A DNA stretch of 64,000 bases from Hyaloraphidium curvatum. Lineage: Eukaryota > Monoblepharomycota > Hyaloraphidiomycetes > Hyaloraphidiales > Hyaloraphidiaceae. This document shows positions 32,396 to 42,308 of the stretch, piece after piece. Positions within the stretch are counted from its first letter, which is position 1. Each line of letters starts with the position of its first letter. Position numbers and translations under genes: made by a program. The notes beneath the pieces are model-generated. The model was not told where the DNA came from. It saw nothing but the letters and a program-made list of their open reading frames with translations, and did not search any database. Location: the NCBI GenBank assembly GCA_025558095.1, contig JAIVFI010000021.1, forward strand, positions 1 to 64,000. Direction: 5' to 3'.

Positions 32396-33953
32396 GGCGG
32401 GAACCCACGTTTCCGGAACTGCGCTGGTTGTGGCAAGGCGGTGCCCGCGAGGGGTACGTTCGACGCCTGGCCCAGCGTCAGCATGATATGGCTGCCCACG
32501 CCGCCGTCGCGGTACCCTTTCGAGGTTCTCCAACACATCTTCCCAACCTGCGGGGGCATGGGCACCCAGTGCTACCGCATCGCGTATGCCCTGGGCGACC
32601 GCACCCTCTTCCACGATTCGAGCAGGCCGGCAGCGGTGCCGAACGAGCTGCTGCTGCCCATCATGGAGGCCCTCAAGGCGTCCGGGGCCGACGCGACCCT
32701 GGCCCGCCTGACCCTGGCGTCGCGGGCCAGTGTCGCCAGCTGGGCCTGACGGTGCTGCACCGCGAGATTACCATCAACGGGCGGAGGCGCGACGGCCGCT
32801 CTCTCGAAGTGTGGTCGCGGTACATGGCCGGGGAGAGGAGGGAGCACGCATTCGTGAGGAAAGCATCCGTGACCGTTCCCGAACCACATGCCCGAGGAGA
32901 CGAGCTGCTCAACACCGTAGCATCCTAGGCGTTCCTCGTGCGCGATGTCCTGGAAAAGCTCATCAAGTTGGAGCGCCTGGACCTTAACATCCAGCCGGGA
33001 ATCGTGGCTCCGATCACCTGGACCAGGTGCGGGGTGGATGCCGAGAATCAGCCTGCGTTCGGCTGCGCGAGTCTTCCGAGCAACCTCAAGACCTTTCGCT
33101 TCACGACGAGCTTCTTCGATGCCGCCCCGAGCACCCAAATACTTGAGGCCTTGGAGCGTCACGCCGAGACTGGCGCCCTGGAGTCGTGGACGTACGACGG
33201 GGCTATGCTCGATTTCGCACTCTATCCCTCCGCCGCCCAGAAGCTCCGCGAGCTTGCTCCCAACCCGCGCGACTACGACGAGACGGCGCGCCTGTGCGGA
33301 GCCATGGGCATGAACCTCGCCTTCTGGGACCTTGAGCAGCTGCACCTGACGACCTCCGAAGGCCGTCTGGCCGAGCCATTTCTACCCCTGATCGAAACCC
33401 GGGCCCCCAACCTCAAACGCTGGCGCCTCACCAACACGCACAGCCTGATGGACATGTCGCGGTTCCCGTGCGCGGCGTCGCTGCTCGAGGAGGTCAGCGT
33501 CTTCACGGAGCAGGACTGCGCGGCCCTTTTCCGCTCGCCAGCGCGGCCGGCCAAGGTCGTCGTTCGCACGCTGCTCTTCCTCGAATCCTTCCGGGACCGG
33601 TTCGCCTCCGTGGGCTGGATCCGGAAGCTGGAGCTCGCCTCGGCCTTGGACGAGGGCATCGCGCTCTCCCTCCACGGCGTCGCGGACCTGATCACGGGCC
33701 GGCTCCCTCCCCACCTGACCCAGCTCGAGATCGAGGTCACTTCGGAACGCCGGGGCAACGGCGGCTTCTGGTTCACCAAGCGGCTGGCGAAGCTGATGCG
33801 CGACGCGGGGTTCAACCCCGGTTTCGGGCTGGTCCTTGAGGAGGAGATGCTACGACGGAAGGGTGGACGGGTGCAGGTGGGAGTGGGACCGCAAGAGCAG
33901 GTCGTTCGCGGCGGTGGGCGGGCCGGATGTCTACTACGAGGACCTACTCTAGG
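32396..33953 (+). pseudogene. degraded F-box gene (copy of the gene at 45975-47801)
   Basis: Three fragments align to the intact 608-residue paralogue. The first (about 32396-32740) begins at FRNCAGCGKAVPA, missing the first ~80 residues, and contains the F-box VPNELLLPIMEALKASGADA. A frameshift near 32740 moves the match to another frame (LGLTVLHREI, WSRYMAGERREHAFVRKAS). An in-frame TAG at 32926-32928 replaces the Trp of the paralogue's AAWAFLVRDVLEKL. The match then continues to about 33850 (ESWTYDGAMLDFALYPSAAQ, CGAMGMNLAFWDLE, EQDCAALFRSPARPAK). A last shift follows before the C-terminal WDRKSRSFAAV. Three lesions plus a missing 5' end make this a pseudogene. Nearly identical stretches show recent divergence. 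Confidence 0.88.
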
Positions 33954-34021
33954 CGATGACGATGAGTGTTTTGAGGATCCATCTTCTTCAGAATCAGAGC
34001 ACCCGCCGTCGTCTCCCATCG

Positions 34022-34924
34022 TTACACGGCCACCTCGACGTCGAACCCGATCCCGATCTTGTACCTGCAGATTGGGCACACCACCGCCGCACGCACGTGC
34101 ACCGGCTCCCCAGTCCCGCGCAGTTCGCCCACAACGGCCTCGGCCCCGGTCCCATTGCAGCACACCCGCACCCAATCTACGCCGCAGGGGTAGCAGAACT
34201 GCCCGTGCCCGCAGGGCAGACGGAGCACGTCCGAGCTCGGGCCGAGCTCGCGCTCGAGGCAGATGAGGCAGAGATCCGGGCAGTTTCGGGGCGTGCTGGG
34301 GCTTGGCGCAGCATGAGGGACGGCAGTAGGAAGCCCCGGGCCTCTGACGATGGCTTCGAGGGGTATCGGATCCGAGGGAACTCGGTCCGAATTGATCGGG
34401 CCGAGAAAGGCGTTCGGGGGCCTGCACGGCCCAGGCGAATCGGTTCCCGTTTCATGTCCGTCGGCAGCAAGAGGTTGAAGCGCGGCCGGCGCCCCCAGGA
34501 TCAGCTCGCCGCCCTTGACGATCCAGCCGTGCTGAAGCGAGGTCGTCCCGGCGTCGCCCCACTTCACCGGGTAGAAAAGCCCCTTGATCTGCTCGTCCGA
34601 GATTGGCGGGCTCTCCTGAAGCCAGCCACCCTGCGGTGTTGCCCCGCCGGCCCGGTTCTGCAGCTCTGCCAGCCGCGCGCGGAGCCGTGCCTCCCGCCGC
34701 TCCTGCGAACGGCGCGATTTCCTGTGTTGCAGGCAGCAGAGCAACACGGCGAGGACGAGCGCCACCAGCACGGTCACGATGTACGGCACAAACGCGACGG
34801 TCACCGGCCTCCAGAGCGGCGGCAGCGCCGGGGTGGGCTGCGGCGTCGCGCCGCCGGGCGACAGCTCCTCGGTCGCGTTCGCGGCGCGGTCCGAGGACGG
34901 GGTCGCATGCGGGACCGTCGGCAT
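34022..34924 (-). CDS. single-pass membrane RING-finger protein (RING-TM 1)
   Basis: Intronless, 300 residues from ATG 34924 (the frame extends upstream only to a TTG). Order: short hydrophilic N-terminus, one membrane helix (FVPYIVTVLVALVLAVLLCC), a basic coiled-coil-like stretch (RRSQERREARLRARLAELQN), a middle domain shared with RING-TM 2 (IKGLFYPVKWGDAGTTSLQH, GWIVKGGELILG), and a C-terminal RING. The RING reads CLICLERELGPSSDVLRLPC, GHGQFCYPCGVDWVRVCC and, after an insert, VVCPICRYKIG: a C3HC4-type zinc site. Expected activity is membrane-anchored E3 ubiquitin ligase. Its 3' end faces the F-box pseudogene 69 bp away, a convergent arrangement repeated at 45.9 kb. Confidence 0.85.
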   Translation of the reverse strand: MPTVPHATPSSDRAANATEELSPGGATPQPTPALPPLWRPVTVAFVPYIVTVLVALVLAVLLCCLQHRKSRRSQERREARLRARLAELQNRAGGATPQGGWLQESPPISDEQIKGLFYPVKWGDAGTTSLQHGWIVKGGELILGAPAALQPLAADGHETGTDSPGPCRPPNAFLGPINSDRVPSDPIPLEAIVRGPGLPTAVPHAAPSPSTPRNCPDLCLICLERELGPSSDVLRLPCGHGQFCYPCGVDWVRVCCNGTGAEAVVGELRGTGEPVHVRAAVVCPICRYKIGIGFDVEVAV

Positions 34925-35558
34925 CGTGGTCGGACGCGACTTCAACGACTAAAGAAGCAGGTGTCACCCGTCGGGCCGACGTCGGGATTTGCGGGACCGG
35001 GGAGCCGGGCCGCCGCAAGGGCGCGCCGCAACGCAACGGCATCCAGCACCGGAGAGTATGGGGAAGCGCGCATCTTAAATTCGAAGAGGCTGGAACGTTA
35101 TCCCAGCATCGTCAGACCAAAGAGCGGCCCGTTTGCTCTGCACGATGTCGAATGAGGCCGGCGAGATTCGAAGAGTTGTGTACTTGTTGCGGCCGAGTCG
35201 CGGGCGGCATTTTCACGGCTTTCGACGGCGCCGACTCTCTCCTCCGCGCGGCCCTCGTACGCCTCGGCGCGCGCCGACCATCATTTTCTTTGCGTGCTAG
35301 CCGCCGTCGGCCGGGAAACGCGCGTTGTCGGCTGTTTTCCGGGCGGGGGAACGGCCAGGTGTCGGTCGTCCCGGTGGATTTTCGCCGGTTATCCGGACAC
35401 AGAAAAGGCCGTGCTTTGCTGGAAAACCTCTCCTGAGCACTCTGCGGACTGCGCCCGTTGTCTACCCTTGTGCTCCGGGATTTCGAGACCTCCGAGACGT
35501 CCGGGACTGGGGACCCGATTTTCCCTCAATCCCCCTTCCCCCCTCTCGACCAACCAAA
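34925..35558. other. intergenic, divergent promoters of RING-TM 1 and Tdp1
   Basis: A 634-bp gap between diverging genes. No coding frame with recognisable features. Confidence 0.45.
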
Positions 35559-37589
35559 ATGGCCCTCCTCCTCAACGCCCTAGCGGATGACGCCGTGGCG
35601 GGCGCTGCACCGTGTCCCGCCGCCCGCCGCGCGACCACGTGCGCCCTCTCGGACCTCGCCGCGCGCGACGTCTCGGGCATGCTTCTAGCCCCCCGCTACG
35701 CCTGCGCCGCCTCGTTCCTGCTCGGCGTGCAGTGGCTGGACCGCCAGCTGGGCGGCGCCTTCCGGCTCGCAAGGGATGGCGGCCTCGTCGTCGCGCAGAC
35801 GCAGGGCCCCGCCGACGCCGCGTACCGCGCGCAGGTGCAGGGGACCTTTGGCGAAAAGTGGCAGTTTGCCGGGCCGACGAACCTGCCGCCGTACGGGAGC
35901 CAGCACGCCAAGTTCGTCGTGCTCGCGTACGACGCGTTCGTCAGGGTGGCCATCGTCAGCAACAACTTGATCCCGAAGGACTTTGAGCGCAAGACGGGCA
36001 GCGTCTTTGTGCAGACCTTTCCCCTTCGTCCTGCTACCGGCGTCGCATTCGAGCAGCCGGCGACGGCTGCGGGCAAATCGGACTTTGGCACCCTGTTCTC
36101 CGAGTTTCTGAGGAAGATGCAGGGGGGCGGCGTGCCGGTCGGCCCCTTGGTCGCCCAGCTCGCCCGCTTCGACTTCTCGGGCGCCCGCGCCGACTTTGCC
36201 GCCAGCGTCCCAGGCACCTTTGCCGCGACCGCCGACGCCGACAAGTGGGGCCACACGAGGGTCGCCGCGCTGCTCCGCCGCCTCGGTCCCGCGGAATCGC
36301 ACGACGACGAGCGGCTGTTCTTCCAGTACTCGAGCCACGGCAGCTTCTACACCAACCGCAAGCCCAACCTGCTGGAGCAGTTTGCCGCCTCGTTCAGCGT
36401 GCAGCGCACCGCGCCGCCCGCCGCCGGCCCGGCCGCGCGCGCGGGGAGCAAGCGGCCCGCCGACCCGGGCGTGATCGACCTCACCTCGGACGACGAGAGC
36501 ACGGGGCCCGCCGCACGTGCCTCCTCCTCCTCATCCGCCTCGGCCTTCCTCCGCCCGCCGCGCCCCCTCCCCGTCGAGCTCGTCTGGCCCGCCGCCGACT
36601 TTGTACGCCGCTCCACCGAGGGCTGGTCCGGCGGCTCCTCCGTCCCCGGCCCGAACCGGCACCACACACCCGACGTCACGCAGTTCTGGCGGCTGTACGA
36701 AGGTGCACCGGGTGCCGGGCGGGACCGGAGCATCCCGCACATCAAGACCTTCGGACGGTACCGCCCGCTCGCCGCCGGCGCCGGCATCGGGCTCGCATGG
36801 CTCTACACGGGCTCGTCAAACTGCAGCGGCGCGGCGTGGGGGGTCGTCGAGAATCCCAAGGGCAAGTCGCGCCAGGTGCGCATCCTCTCGTACGAGGCCG
36901 GGGTGCTCTGCACGCCCGGGCGGTGGGCGGCGGGGCTGGCGATCGAGGCGGCGCAGGTGGCCATGGGGAGGTTTCCGGCGGAGGCGTGGTCGGGGTGCTC
37001 GGGGATGGCGTTTGCGGGGCCCGGCGGGGAGCAGGGAGTTCGTGGGGAGGCGGGGAGTGGAGGGGGGCACGCAATCGGGGGCAACGGGTCTGCGTTCCCG
37101 GGCTCGGGCAACGTGCTCGGCCGCTCGGGCACGCCGCCCGCCTGGCGCGCGGGGCTGCCGATCCCGGGCGACAAGGCACGGCCGGGTGGCGGCGCGGATG
37201 CGAGCCAAGGCTCCGGATCGCAAGCCTCGCAGGCCAACGCCTCCAACTCGCCAGGTTCGGTCGCAAGTTTGCAGGACGACATCATCGCCAGGCCGGGCAC
37301 CCCCACCCCCTCCACCGTCGTCTTCCGCGCGACTCCCTGGCCGGAGCTCCGCCACGCGTCGCGCTCCCCTCCCCCGGGCATCGTCTGGCTCCCCGTCCCG
37401 TTCCGCCTCCCCCCGCGCCGCTTCCCCGCCGGCGAACCAGGGTGGGCGATCGAGGGCGCGCCGCAGGGCGGGGTGGGGTTTCCGGGCAGGGACGGGTACG
37501 GCAGGTTCGTGGGGGAGGGGGCGCACAGCGTGGTGGCGGAGCCGTTGCCGGTGGCGCCGGATCCGGGGCCGCTCGTGGACGGGACGTGA
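35559..37589 (+). CDS. TDP1: tyrosyl-DNA phosphodiesterase 1 (Tdp1)
   Basis: Intronless, 676 residues from ATG 35559. Two HxK half-sites of the phospholipase-D superfamily are seen. The first is in GSQHAKFVVLAYDAFVRVAI followed by VSNNLIP; the second is in SIPHIKTFGRY followed by WLYTGSSNCSGAAWGVVENP. These are the two catalytic His-Lys pairs of Tdp1, with the conserved SSN-containing stretch. Also typical are FQYSSHGSFYTN and the C-terminal IVWLPVPFRLPP. A Ser-rich, acidic linker (LTSDDESTG) and a Gly-rich insert near residues 500-590 lengthen it compared with yeast Tdp1. It hydrolyses 3'-phosphotyrosyl bonds left by trapped topoisomerase I; nuclear. It lies between two paralogous RING-TM genes. 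Confidence 0.92.
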   Translation: MALLLNALADDAVAGAAPCPAARRATTCALSDLAARDVSGMLLAPRYACAASFLLGVQWLDRQLGGAFRLARDGGLVVAQTQGPADAAYRAQVQGTFGEKWQFAGPTNLPPYGSQHAKFVVLAYDAFVRVAIVSNNLIPKDFERKTGSVFVQTFPLRPATGVAFEQPATAAGKSDFGTLFSEFLRKMQGGGVPVGPLVAQLARFDFSGARADFAASVPGTFAATADADKWGHTRVAALLRRLGPAESHDDERLFFQYSSHGSFYTNRKPNLLEQFAASFSVQRTAPPAAGPAARAGSKRPADPGVIDLTSDDESTGPAARASSSSSASAFLRPPRPLPVELVWPAADFVRRSTEGWSGGSSVPGPNRHHTPDVTQFWRLYEGAPGAGRDRSIPHIKTFGRYRPLAAGAGIGLAWLYTGSSNCSGAAWGVVENPKGKSRQVRILSYEAGVLCTPGRWAAGLAIEAAQVAMGRFPAEAWSGCSGMAFAGPGGEQGVRGEAGSGGGHAIGGNGSAFPGSGNVLGRSGTPPAWRAGLPIPGDKARPGGGADASQGSGSQASQANASNSPGSVASLQDDIIARPGTPTPSTVVFRATPWPELRHASRSPPPGIVWLPVPFRLPPRRFPAGEPGWAIEGAPQGGVGFPGRDGYGRFVGEGAHSVVAEPLPVAPDPGPLVDGT

Positions 37590-37695
37590 GGGTGGGACGA
37601 AAAATGAGCGAGGGCGAGAACGATAGACGGACGGGTAGACGGACTAGCAGTTAGGTAGATCGAGAGAGAGAAGCTCAATAGGCATGGATCGCACA

Positions 37696-39021
37696 TCACG
37701 TCCTGCCCGTCGGCACCGCGAGCCCGGTCCCCCGAACCGGCTCGGCCGCAGCAGCCAACACCCCTTCTGCCCCGCCGTTCGCCGCCGCGCTCATCTCCGT
37801 GCCCCCGTCGTCGGGGAGCACCACCTCGACCTCGAACTCGACCCCCACCTCGTCCCTGCAAAGCGGGCACACCACCGTCTTGTGCACCCTCCTCTTCTCT
37901 ATCCTCCCCTCACCATCCGGCTGCTGCTCGGCCCTCGGTCCGTTGCAGCACACCCGCACCCACCCGACGCCGCAGGGGTAGCAGAACTGCCCGTGCCCGC
38001 ACGGCAGCCGGAGCACCTCGGATGACGGGGCCAGCTCGCGCTCGAGGCAGATCAGGCACGGGTCGCCCTTTTTGCGGCCCGGGGTGCGGAGGGGGGAGTG
38101 TGGTTGCATGGAGGGGGTGGGGAGCCGCGGAGGCGGGGCGGGGGAGGCGGAGTTGGGGCGGAAGGGCGGGGAGACGGGCTGGGCGGGGGGGAGGGGCTGG
38201 TCCAGGGGTATCGAGGGGTCGGGGAGGGGGGGAAGGGGGAGGTCGCCGAGGCCGGAGGCGAGCCAGGGGGAGGCGGGGGAGGTTGGGGTGCCGAAGGCCG
38301 TTGGCGGGGTGAGGTGGGGAGAGTCGGCGACGGGGTTGGGGTTGAGGAGGGCTGAAGGGCGGATGGCCGGGCTAAGGGTGGTCACCCGCGGCGACCGGAG
38401 AATGCGGCGGTGCGTGAGAGTGAGGGCTTCGGGGAGCAGGAGGGGAGTGGGAGCCGCAGAGTTGGCTACGCTGGGGGCTCGCCCCGGAGTTCCGGCAAAT
38501 GCTGCCGGCGTGGCCTGAGGGGCGATACCGGTCCCCGTGCCGCCAGCAGCGACAAACGGCGTGGCCGGCGTGCACAGCACCAGCTCGCCGGCCTTGACCA
38601 CCCAGCCCGGCCGCAGCGAGGTCGTTGTGCTCCCCCACTTTGCCGGCTTGAACACCTCCCTGACCTGCTCCTCGGCGATCGGCACCAGATCCTCCGGTCT
38701 TTCCGGCCTCGCCGCCCTCCGTGCCGCCTCGGCCGCCGCAATCCGCTCCCTCAGTTCCGCCAGCCGCGCCTCGAGCCGCGCCCGCCGCTCCTCCGTCAGG
38801 CGCTTCGCCTGCCTGCGCCCCATGACGCAGAACAGGATGCCGAGCGCCAGCGTGGCCACCGCCATCATCACGTACAATGCGATCGCGGTTGTCGGCGGCG
38901 GCGCCGGGCCGGACGGCGGCGGCGGCGGCGCGGGCGACGGCGTCCCGGAAACATCGGTTGCCGTCCCCACCGCACCGGTCCCTGTGGGCCCGCCGCCCGC
39001 CACGCTGGTCGGCGTCGCCAT
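37696..39021 (-). CDS. single-pass membrane RING-finger protein (RING-TM 2)
   Basis: Intronless, 441 residues from ATG 39021 (the frame upstream begins at GTG only). Same layout as RING-TM 1: Pro-rich N-terminus, membrane helix (IALYVMMAVATLALGILFCV), basic helix (RQAKRLTEERRARLEARLAE), shared middle domain (VREVFKPAKWGSTTTSLRPG, WVVKAGELVL), a longer Pro/Ser-rich linker, then the RING CLICLERELAPSSEVLRLPC, GHGQFCYPCGVGWVRVCC and VVCPLCRDEVG. The zinc ligands are complete. The C-terminal tail extends about 50 residues beyond the end of RING-TM 1. Likely membrane E3 ubiquitin ligase. It converges on Tdp1 (106 bp between stop codons). Confidence 0.85.
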   Translation of the reverse strand: MATPTSVAGGGPTGTGAVGTATDVSGTPSPAPPPPPSGPAPPPTTAIALYVMMAVATLALGILFCVMGRRQAKRLTEERRARLEARLAELRERIAAAEAARRAARPERPEDLVPIAEEQVREVFKPAKWGSTTTSLRPGWVVKAGELVLCTPATPFVAAGGTGTGIAPQATPAAFAGTPGRAPSVANSAAPTPLLLPEALTLTHRRILRSPRVTTLSPAIRPSALLNPNPVADSPHLTPPTAFGTPTSPASPWLASGLGDLPLPPLPDPSIPLDQPLPPAQPVSPPFRPNSASPAPPPRLPTPSMQPHSPLRTPGRKKGDPCLICLERELAPSSEVLRLPCGHGQFCYPCGVGWVRVCCNGPRAEQQPDGEGRIEKRRVHKTVVCPLCRDEVGVEFEVEVVLPDDGGTEMSAAANGGAEGVLAAAAEPVRGTGLAVPTGRT

Positions 39022-39464
39022 TTCGTCCCGTAAAATTCCTGTTCCGCCGGTCACGTCCCGGCCCGAGTCCGTTTTGGGGCCGCGGCGGCGGTGTCCTCGC
39101 CACCCAGCGGCGAGTCACGCGCCCTCTGCCCCGGCGGAACCACGCCGGCCGCCGGTGCCGGCCGCGGAAAAAGCGAGAAAATGGGCCGGGCGGGCCGCAG
39201 CGCTCCGCCAGAGGGTGTTCCGGCCGGTCCTCGGGCCTCGAGAATAGGATCCCCGTGGGTGCTTCTCCGAGGGCTGAACCACTCGGCGCTCGTGCTGCCC
39301 TCGTGGTGGCGTAATCCCCTGCCAAACGCGGCGTTGACGGAAATCGATCAGGCTTTGGAGACAATGTAAGGAAGATCTACTCGAACGCAATGTCAAGCAG
39401 GGCAGCCCTATTTGCCGAGCTGGACTCTATCCGCACGACGCCTCCTCACTTTAGCAGCCTGACG
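39022..39464. other. intergenic, nothing recognised
   Basis: Lies between the RING-TM 2 start and the GST stop codon (both minus strand); holds the RING-TM 2 promoter. No motif identified. Confidence 0.4.
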
Positions 39465-40388
39465 CTACTCCTTCCCTTCCAGCGCCTTCCGGTACATGTT
39501 CCCCAGGTGCGGCAGCGCCTTGTCCGACATCTCCGGCACCAGCTTCCTCCTCCCCTCCTGCCTCTCCTCCAGCGCCTTGATCCCCGGGCGCTCCTTCATC
39601 GCGTCCCGCAGCTTCACCAGCTCCGGGTAGCGCGTTTCCTCGCCCGGCAGGATGGCGGGGGGCCATTCGACCAGCGTCTGGTAGGTATAGTGGTCCGCGA
39701 CGGTGATCTGGGAGCCGAGGAGGTAGGGCCCGGAGGCGTGGAAGGGGTTTTTGGCGTAGCGGGACTCGATAACGTCGAGGATGAGCGGGCGAGATTGCTC
39801 GTAGCTGCGAAGGTGAGGAAAGTGAGATTGCGAGGGCGGGGCGGCGCAGAGGAGGCACGCACGGGGGGGCGCGCCGGTTCACGCGCCAATCCTGGTTTAG
39901 GTCGAGCATCTGCCGCCCCATCCGGCATCAGTCCCCGTTGCACGCGTCCGGCACGGCAACGCGCACCTCGTCCACGAGCAGCGCCTTCTCCGTGTCCTCC
40001 ACCGGGTAATAGGACTTGTCGGCCCTCCTCGCCACGTAGCGCACCGCCGCCAGGTGCTCCCCCACGATCCTCCCGTCCGGCAACTCCAAATAAGGCACCG
40101 TGCCGAGGTTGATCTTTGCTTCCAGCGCGCTTTTTTTGTTGGCGGGCCACTCCTCGAGCGTGCCCACGATCTTGTCCTCGAAGGGGACGCCGAGGTCCGC
40201 GAGCACGAGGCGGAGGTTGTTGCCGCGGGAGATGGGAAAGTCCCTGCGTGTTTTTCGGGCGCGAGATCCGGCGGAGGGTGCGCGCGGAGGATGGGGGAGG
40301 TGAGAGGGAGACACACAGGACGCGCCGGGCGGCCGCACCAGTAGACCACCTTGACGGGGCCGCCGAAGACGTCGTTGACGGCGGCCAT
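39465..40388 (-). CDS. glutathione S-transferase
   Basis: Four exons (40388-40339, 40243-39967, 39909-39863, 39804-39465; introns 95, 57 and 58 nt) give 237 residues, normal for a GST. The thioredoxin-like N-terminal domain starts VKVVYWDFPISRGNNLRLVL across intron 1. It then has LADLGVPFEDKIV, the cis-Pro segment GTVPYLELPDGRIVGEHLA and VRYVARRADKSYYPVED. The helical C-terminal domain includes VDEMLDLNQDWR, PLILDVIESRYAKNPF and LLGSQITVADHYTYQTLVEW, the N-capping box region. Tyr in VVYW is the candidate catalytic residue (as in alpha/mu/pi-like classes). Cytosolic conjugation or isomerase role; class uncertain. Intron 3's donor was chosen by phase and is the least certain border. Confidence 0.87.
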
Positions 40389-40728
40389 CGCGCTCAAAAT
40401 GGCGGGAGGCGGCGCGAAGGCGGGATCCGTGCTGCGGGGTGGGGGTTTGGGCGGCGGCACGCGGATTGCCGCCACGTCGGAGGAAACGACGCGACGGATG
40501 CTAGAGACGGATGTTGCTACTCGATTCTACTTGATATGCATATAGTCAGCTAGCCAACATGCCCAGTTGCGAGAGGTTCTAGTGTTCTACCGTCCAGGAA
40601 GGACGACTGACGAGCCCACGACCACGTTCTGTAGTGCCCAACGATTCCGTGTCTGGCGAGAAGCAGGGAGATGCAAAATGTCCAGCTAGCAAGTCCAGCA
40701 GCCCCGATATCAAGGAAGATGACGATGC
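40389..40728. other. intergenic, nothing recognised
   Basis: 340 bp between the GST start and the stop of the next minus-strand gene; holds the GST promoter. Less GC-rich around 40500-40740 than the genes. No feature identified. Confidence 0.4.
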
Positions 40729-41601
40729 TCAGCAGACGGTGCCAAGGGGGGCGATCGGATCAGGGCCAGCAGGTTCGAGACTGCCACCAAGGCCTGTGGC
40801 GGCCGCGAATGCGGTCCCAAAGTCGGACTGCCCGTCCGCGGCAGATCCAAGTCCGATTCCGCCGGCGGCTTGTATGCCGTAGCCGGGGATCGCGTCGTCC
40901 CAGAGGACGACCTCGGCGTCTATCCAGCCCGGCCCCAGGATGACTCCCATCTCCCCGACCACCGCTCCGGCCGCCTTGAACTCGGCAACCAAAGAGTTCC
41001 ACTTGGCCTCGAAGTCGGCCTGCACGGCGTGGGCCCTCGACCACGCGGCCCCGTAGGCGCGGAACAGCGCGCACCCCGCGGCCCCCGGGTCCGCGGCGAT
41101 GGTCCGCGCCACCCTCCCCGCCAAACCCGCCGCAACCTCCCACCCCACCCTGTGCTCTGCGAGCAGGATCGCGGCCCTCGCTGCGAACTCGGATCGGAGG
41201 AACGGGAGCACGTGCTTCAGGGCCCGGGAGGCGCAGGGACCCCTGAGCTGCGGGGCGGCGGCGGCCAGGCGGAGCAGGTCGGCGGGCTGCAGATAATCGA
41301 GGGGTCGCGGGGCGAGCTCGGGGGGGAGGTCGAGCAGCGGGAATGGGGCGGGGGAGCAGGGGGTGACAGTCGGAGGGCCCGTCCGGGAAGCGGGTTCCCC
41401 GCCATTCGCCCCTCGTGGGCGGTGCAGGGCGAGCTCCGTGGCGAGCGCCGAGGCGACGGGATCGCCTGCGTGGCGCCCGAAGCGCCGCAGCGCCGGGCGG
41501 AGCACGTCGACGGCGGCGCGGGTGAGCGGCCGCGAGAGCGGGTCGGCGGTCCCCGGCAGCCGCCTGCGATCGCCCGCGGCGGGGCCGGGATCGCGCGGCA
41601 T
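40729..41601 (-). CDS. F-box-like protein
   Basis: Intronless, 290 residues from ATG 41601 (a GTG three codons upstream was not used). An F-box-like motif lies at about residues 90-130: FPLLDLPPELAPRPLDYLQP then ADLLRLAAAAPQLRGPCASR. N-terminal to it is an Arg/Ala/Pro-rich stretch. C-terminal to it is a helical region (LAGRVARTIAADPGAAGC, WSRAHAVQADFEAKWNSLVA) followed by a Gly-rich tail with WIDAEVVLWDDAIPGYG. No leucine-rich repeats are visible, unlike the other F-box genes here. Probable SCF adaptor on the strength of the F-box alone; the rest matches nothing I know. Confidence 0.65.
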   Translation of the reverse strand: MPRDPGPAAGDRRRLPGTADPLSRPLTRAAVDVLRPALRRFGRHAGDPVASALATELALHRPRGANGGEPASRTGPPTVTPCSPAPFPLLDLPPELAPRPLDYLQPADLLRLAAAAPQLRGPCASRALKHVLPFLRSEFAARAAILLAEHRVGWEVAAGLAGRVARTIAADPGAAGCALFRAYGAAWSRAHAVQADFEAKWNSLVAEFKAAGAVVGEMGVILGPGWIDAEVVLWDDAIPGYGIQAAGGIGLGSAADGQSDFGTAFAAATGLGGSLEPAGPDPIAPLGTVC

Positions 41602-42051
41602 GGCGTCCACGGGCGTGTTCGGGGCTCGGCGGCCGCGGGCGGGCCGGTCAGGTGTGCCTGAGCTTTGGGGATTATCGGATTTGGGTGGCGCGATTGGTCT
41701 TCACGTGCCGGTGGGAGGCACTGCTCGCCACGGCCGTGCGTCGAGAAGCGGACGGCGGGGCCCGGATCCGTGCCGTGATACGAGAAAGTGCGGTGGACAC
41801 GGTGGATGACGGTTCGCGCCCGGTGTGCACGATGCCCGAGCCGAGCTTGGAACTTTCGGTTGAGCCTGGCGGTGGCGTCACTCTCCGAATCCCCGCCTCC
41901 CGGTCCGCATCCCGCTGCCCGTCCGCCCCGCCCACCCGACCGGTGGTGGACATGCTTTTTCGGATTCCGCCGGATGTTCTTCGCCGCAGATCCGCCGGTC
42001 CTCGGCCTCCCGCCCGCCGCGAGTCCCACCGCCCGTCACGTGCTGACGCCG
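41602..42051. other. intergenic, nothing recognised
   Basis: 450 bp between the F-box-like gene and the 231-bp repeat. Short frames only; no motif. Confidence 0.4.
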
Positions 42052-42282
42052 CACCGTCTCCCCGCAACCGAAATGACCCGATCGCGCTCCCGGTCCGCTT
42101 CCTCGCACACATGATCGCCGTCCAGCGCCGCGGGAGGCATTTTTCCGCCCGGGTCCGCTGCTCCGCCGGCCTCTGGCGCCACGCTGGGCTCTCTCTCCCC
42201 TCGCTCTGACTCATGCAAACACAGAACATCTGATTTCTCCCACTTCAACATTGGCCATCGGCACGCTACACGATTGGAATCG
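42052..42282 (+). repeat. 231-bp direct repeat, copy 1 (3' side of kinase gene)
   Basis: Matches 45489-45719 over 231 bp with 7 substitutions and no gaps (97%). Similarity begins abruptly at CACCGTCTCCCCGCAACCG and ends at CGATTGGAATCG. It lies 26 bp beyond the stop codon of the kinase gene. It has no coding features of its own and no terminal inverted repeats. Confidence 0.95.
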
Positions 42283-42308
42283 GACACATTTTTCCACAAC
42301 AACCTCCA

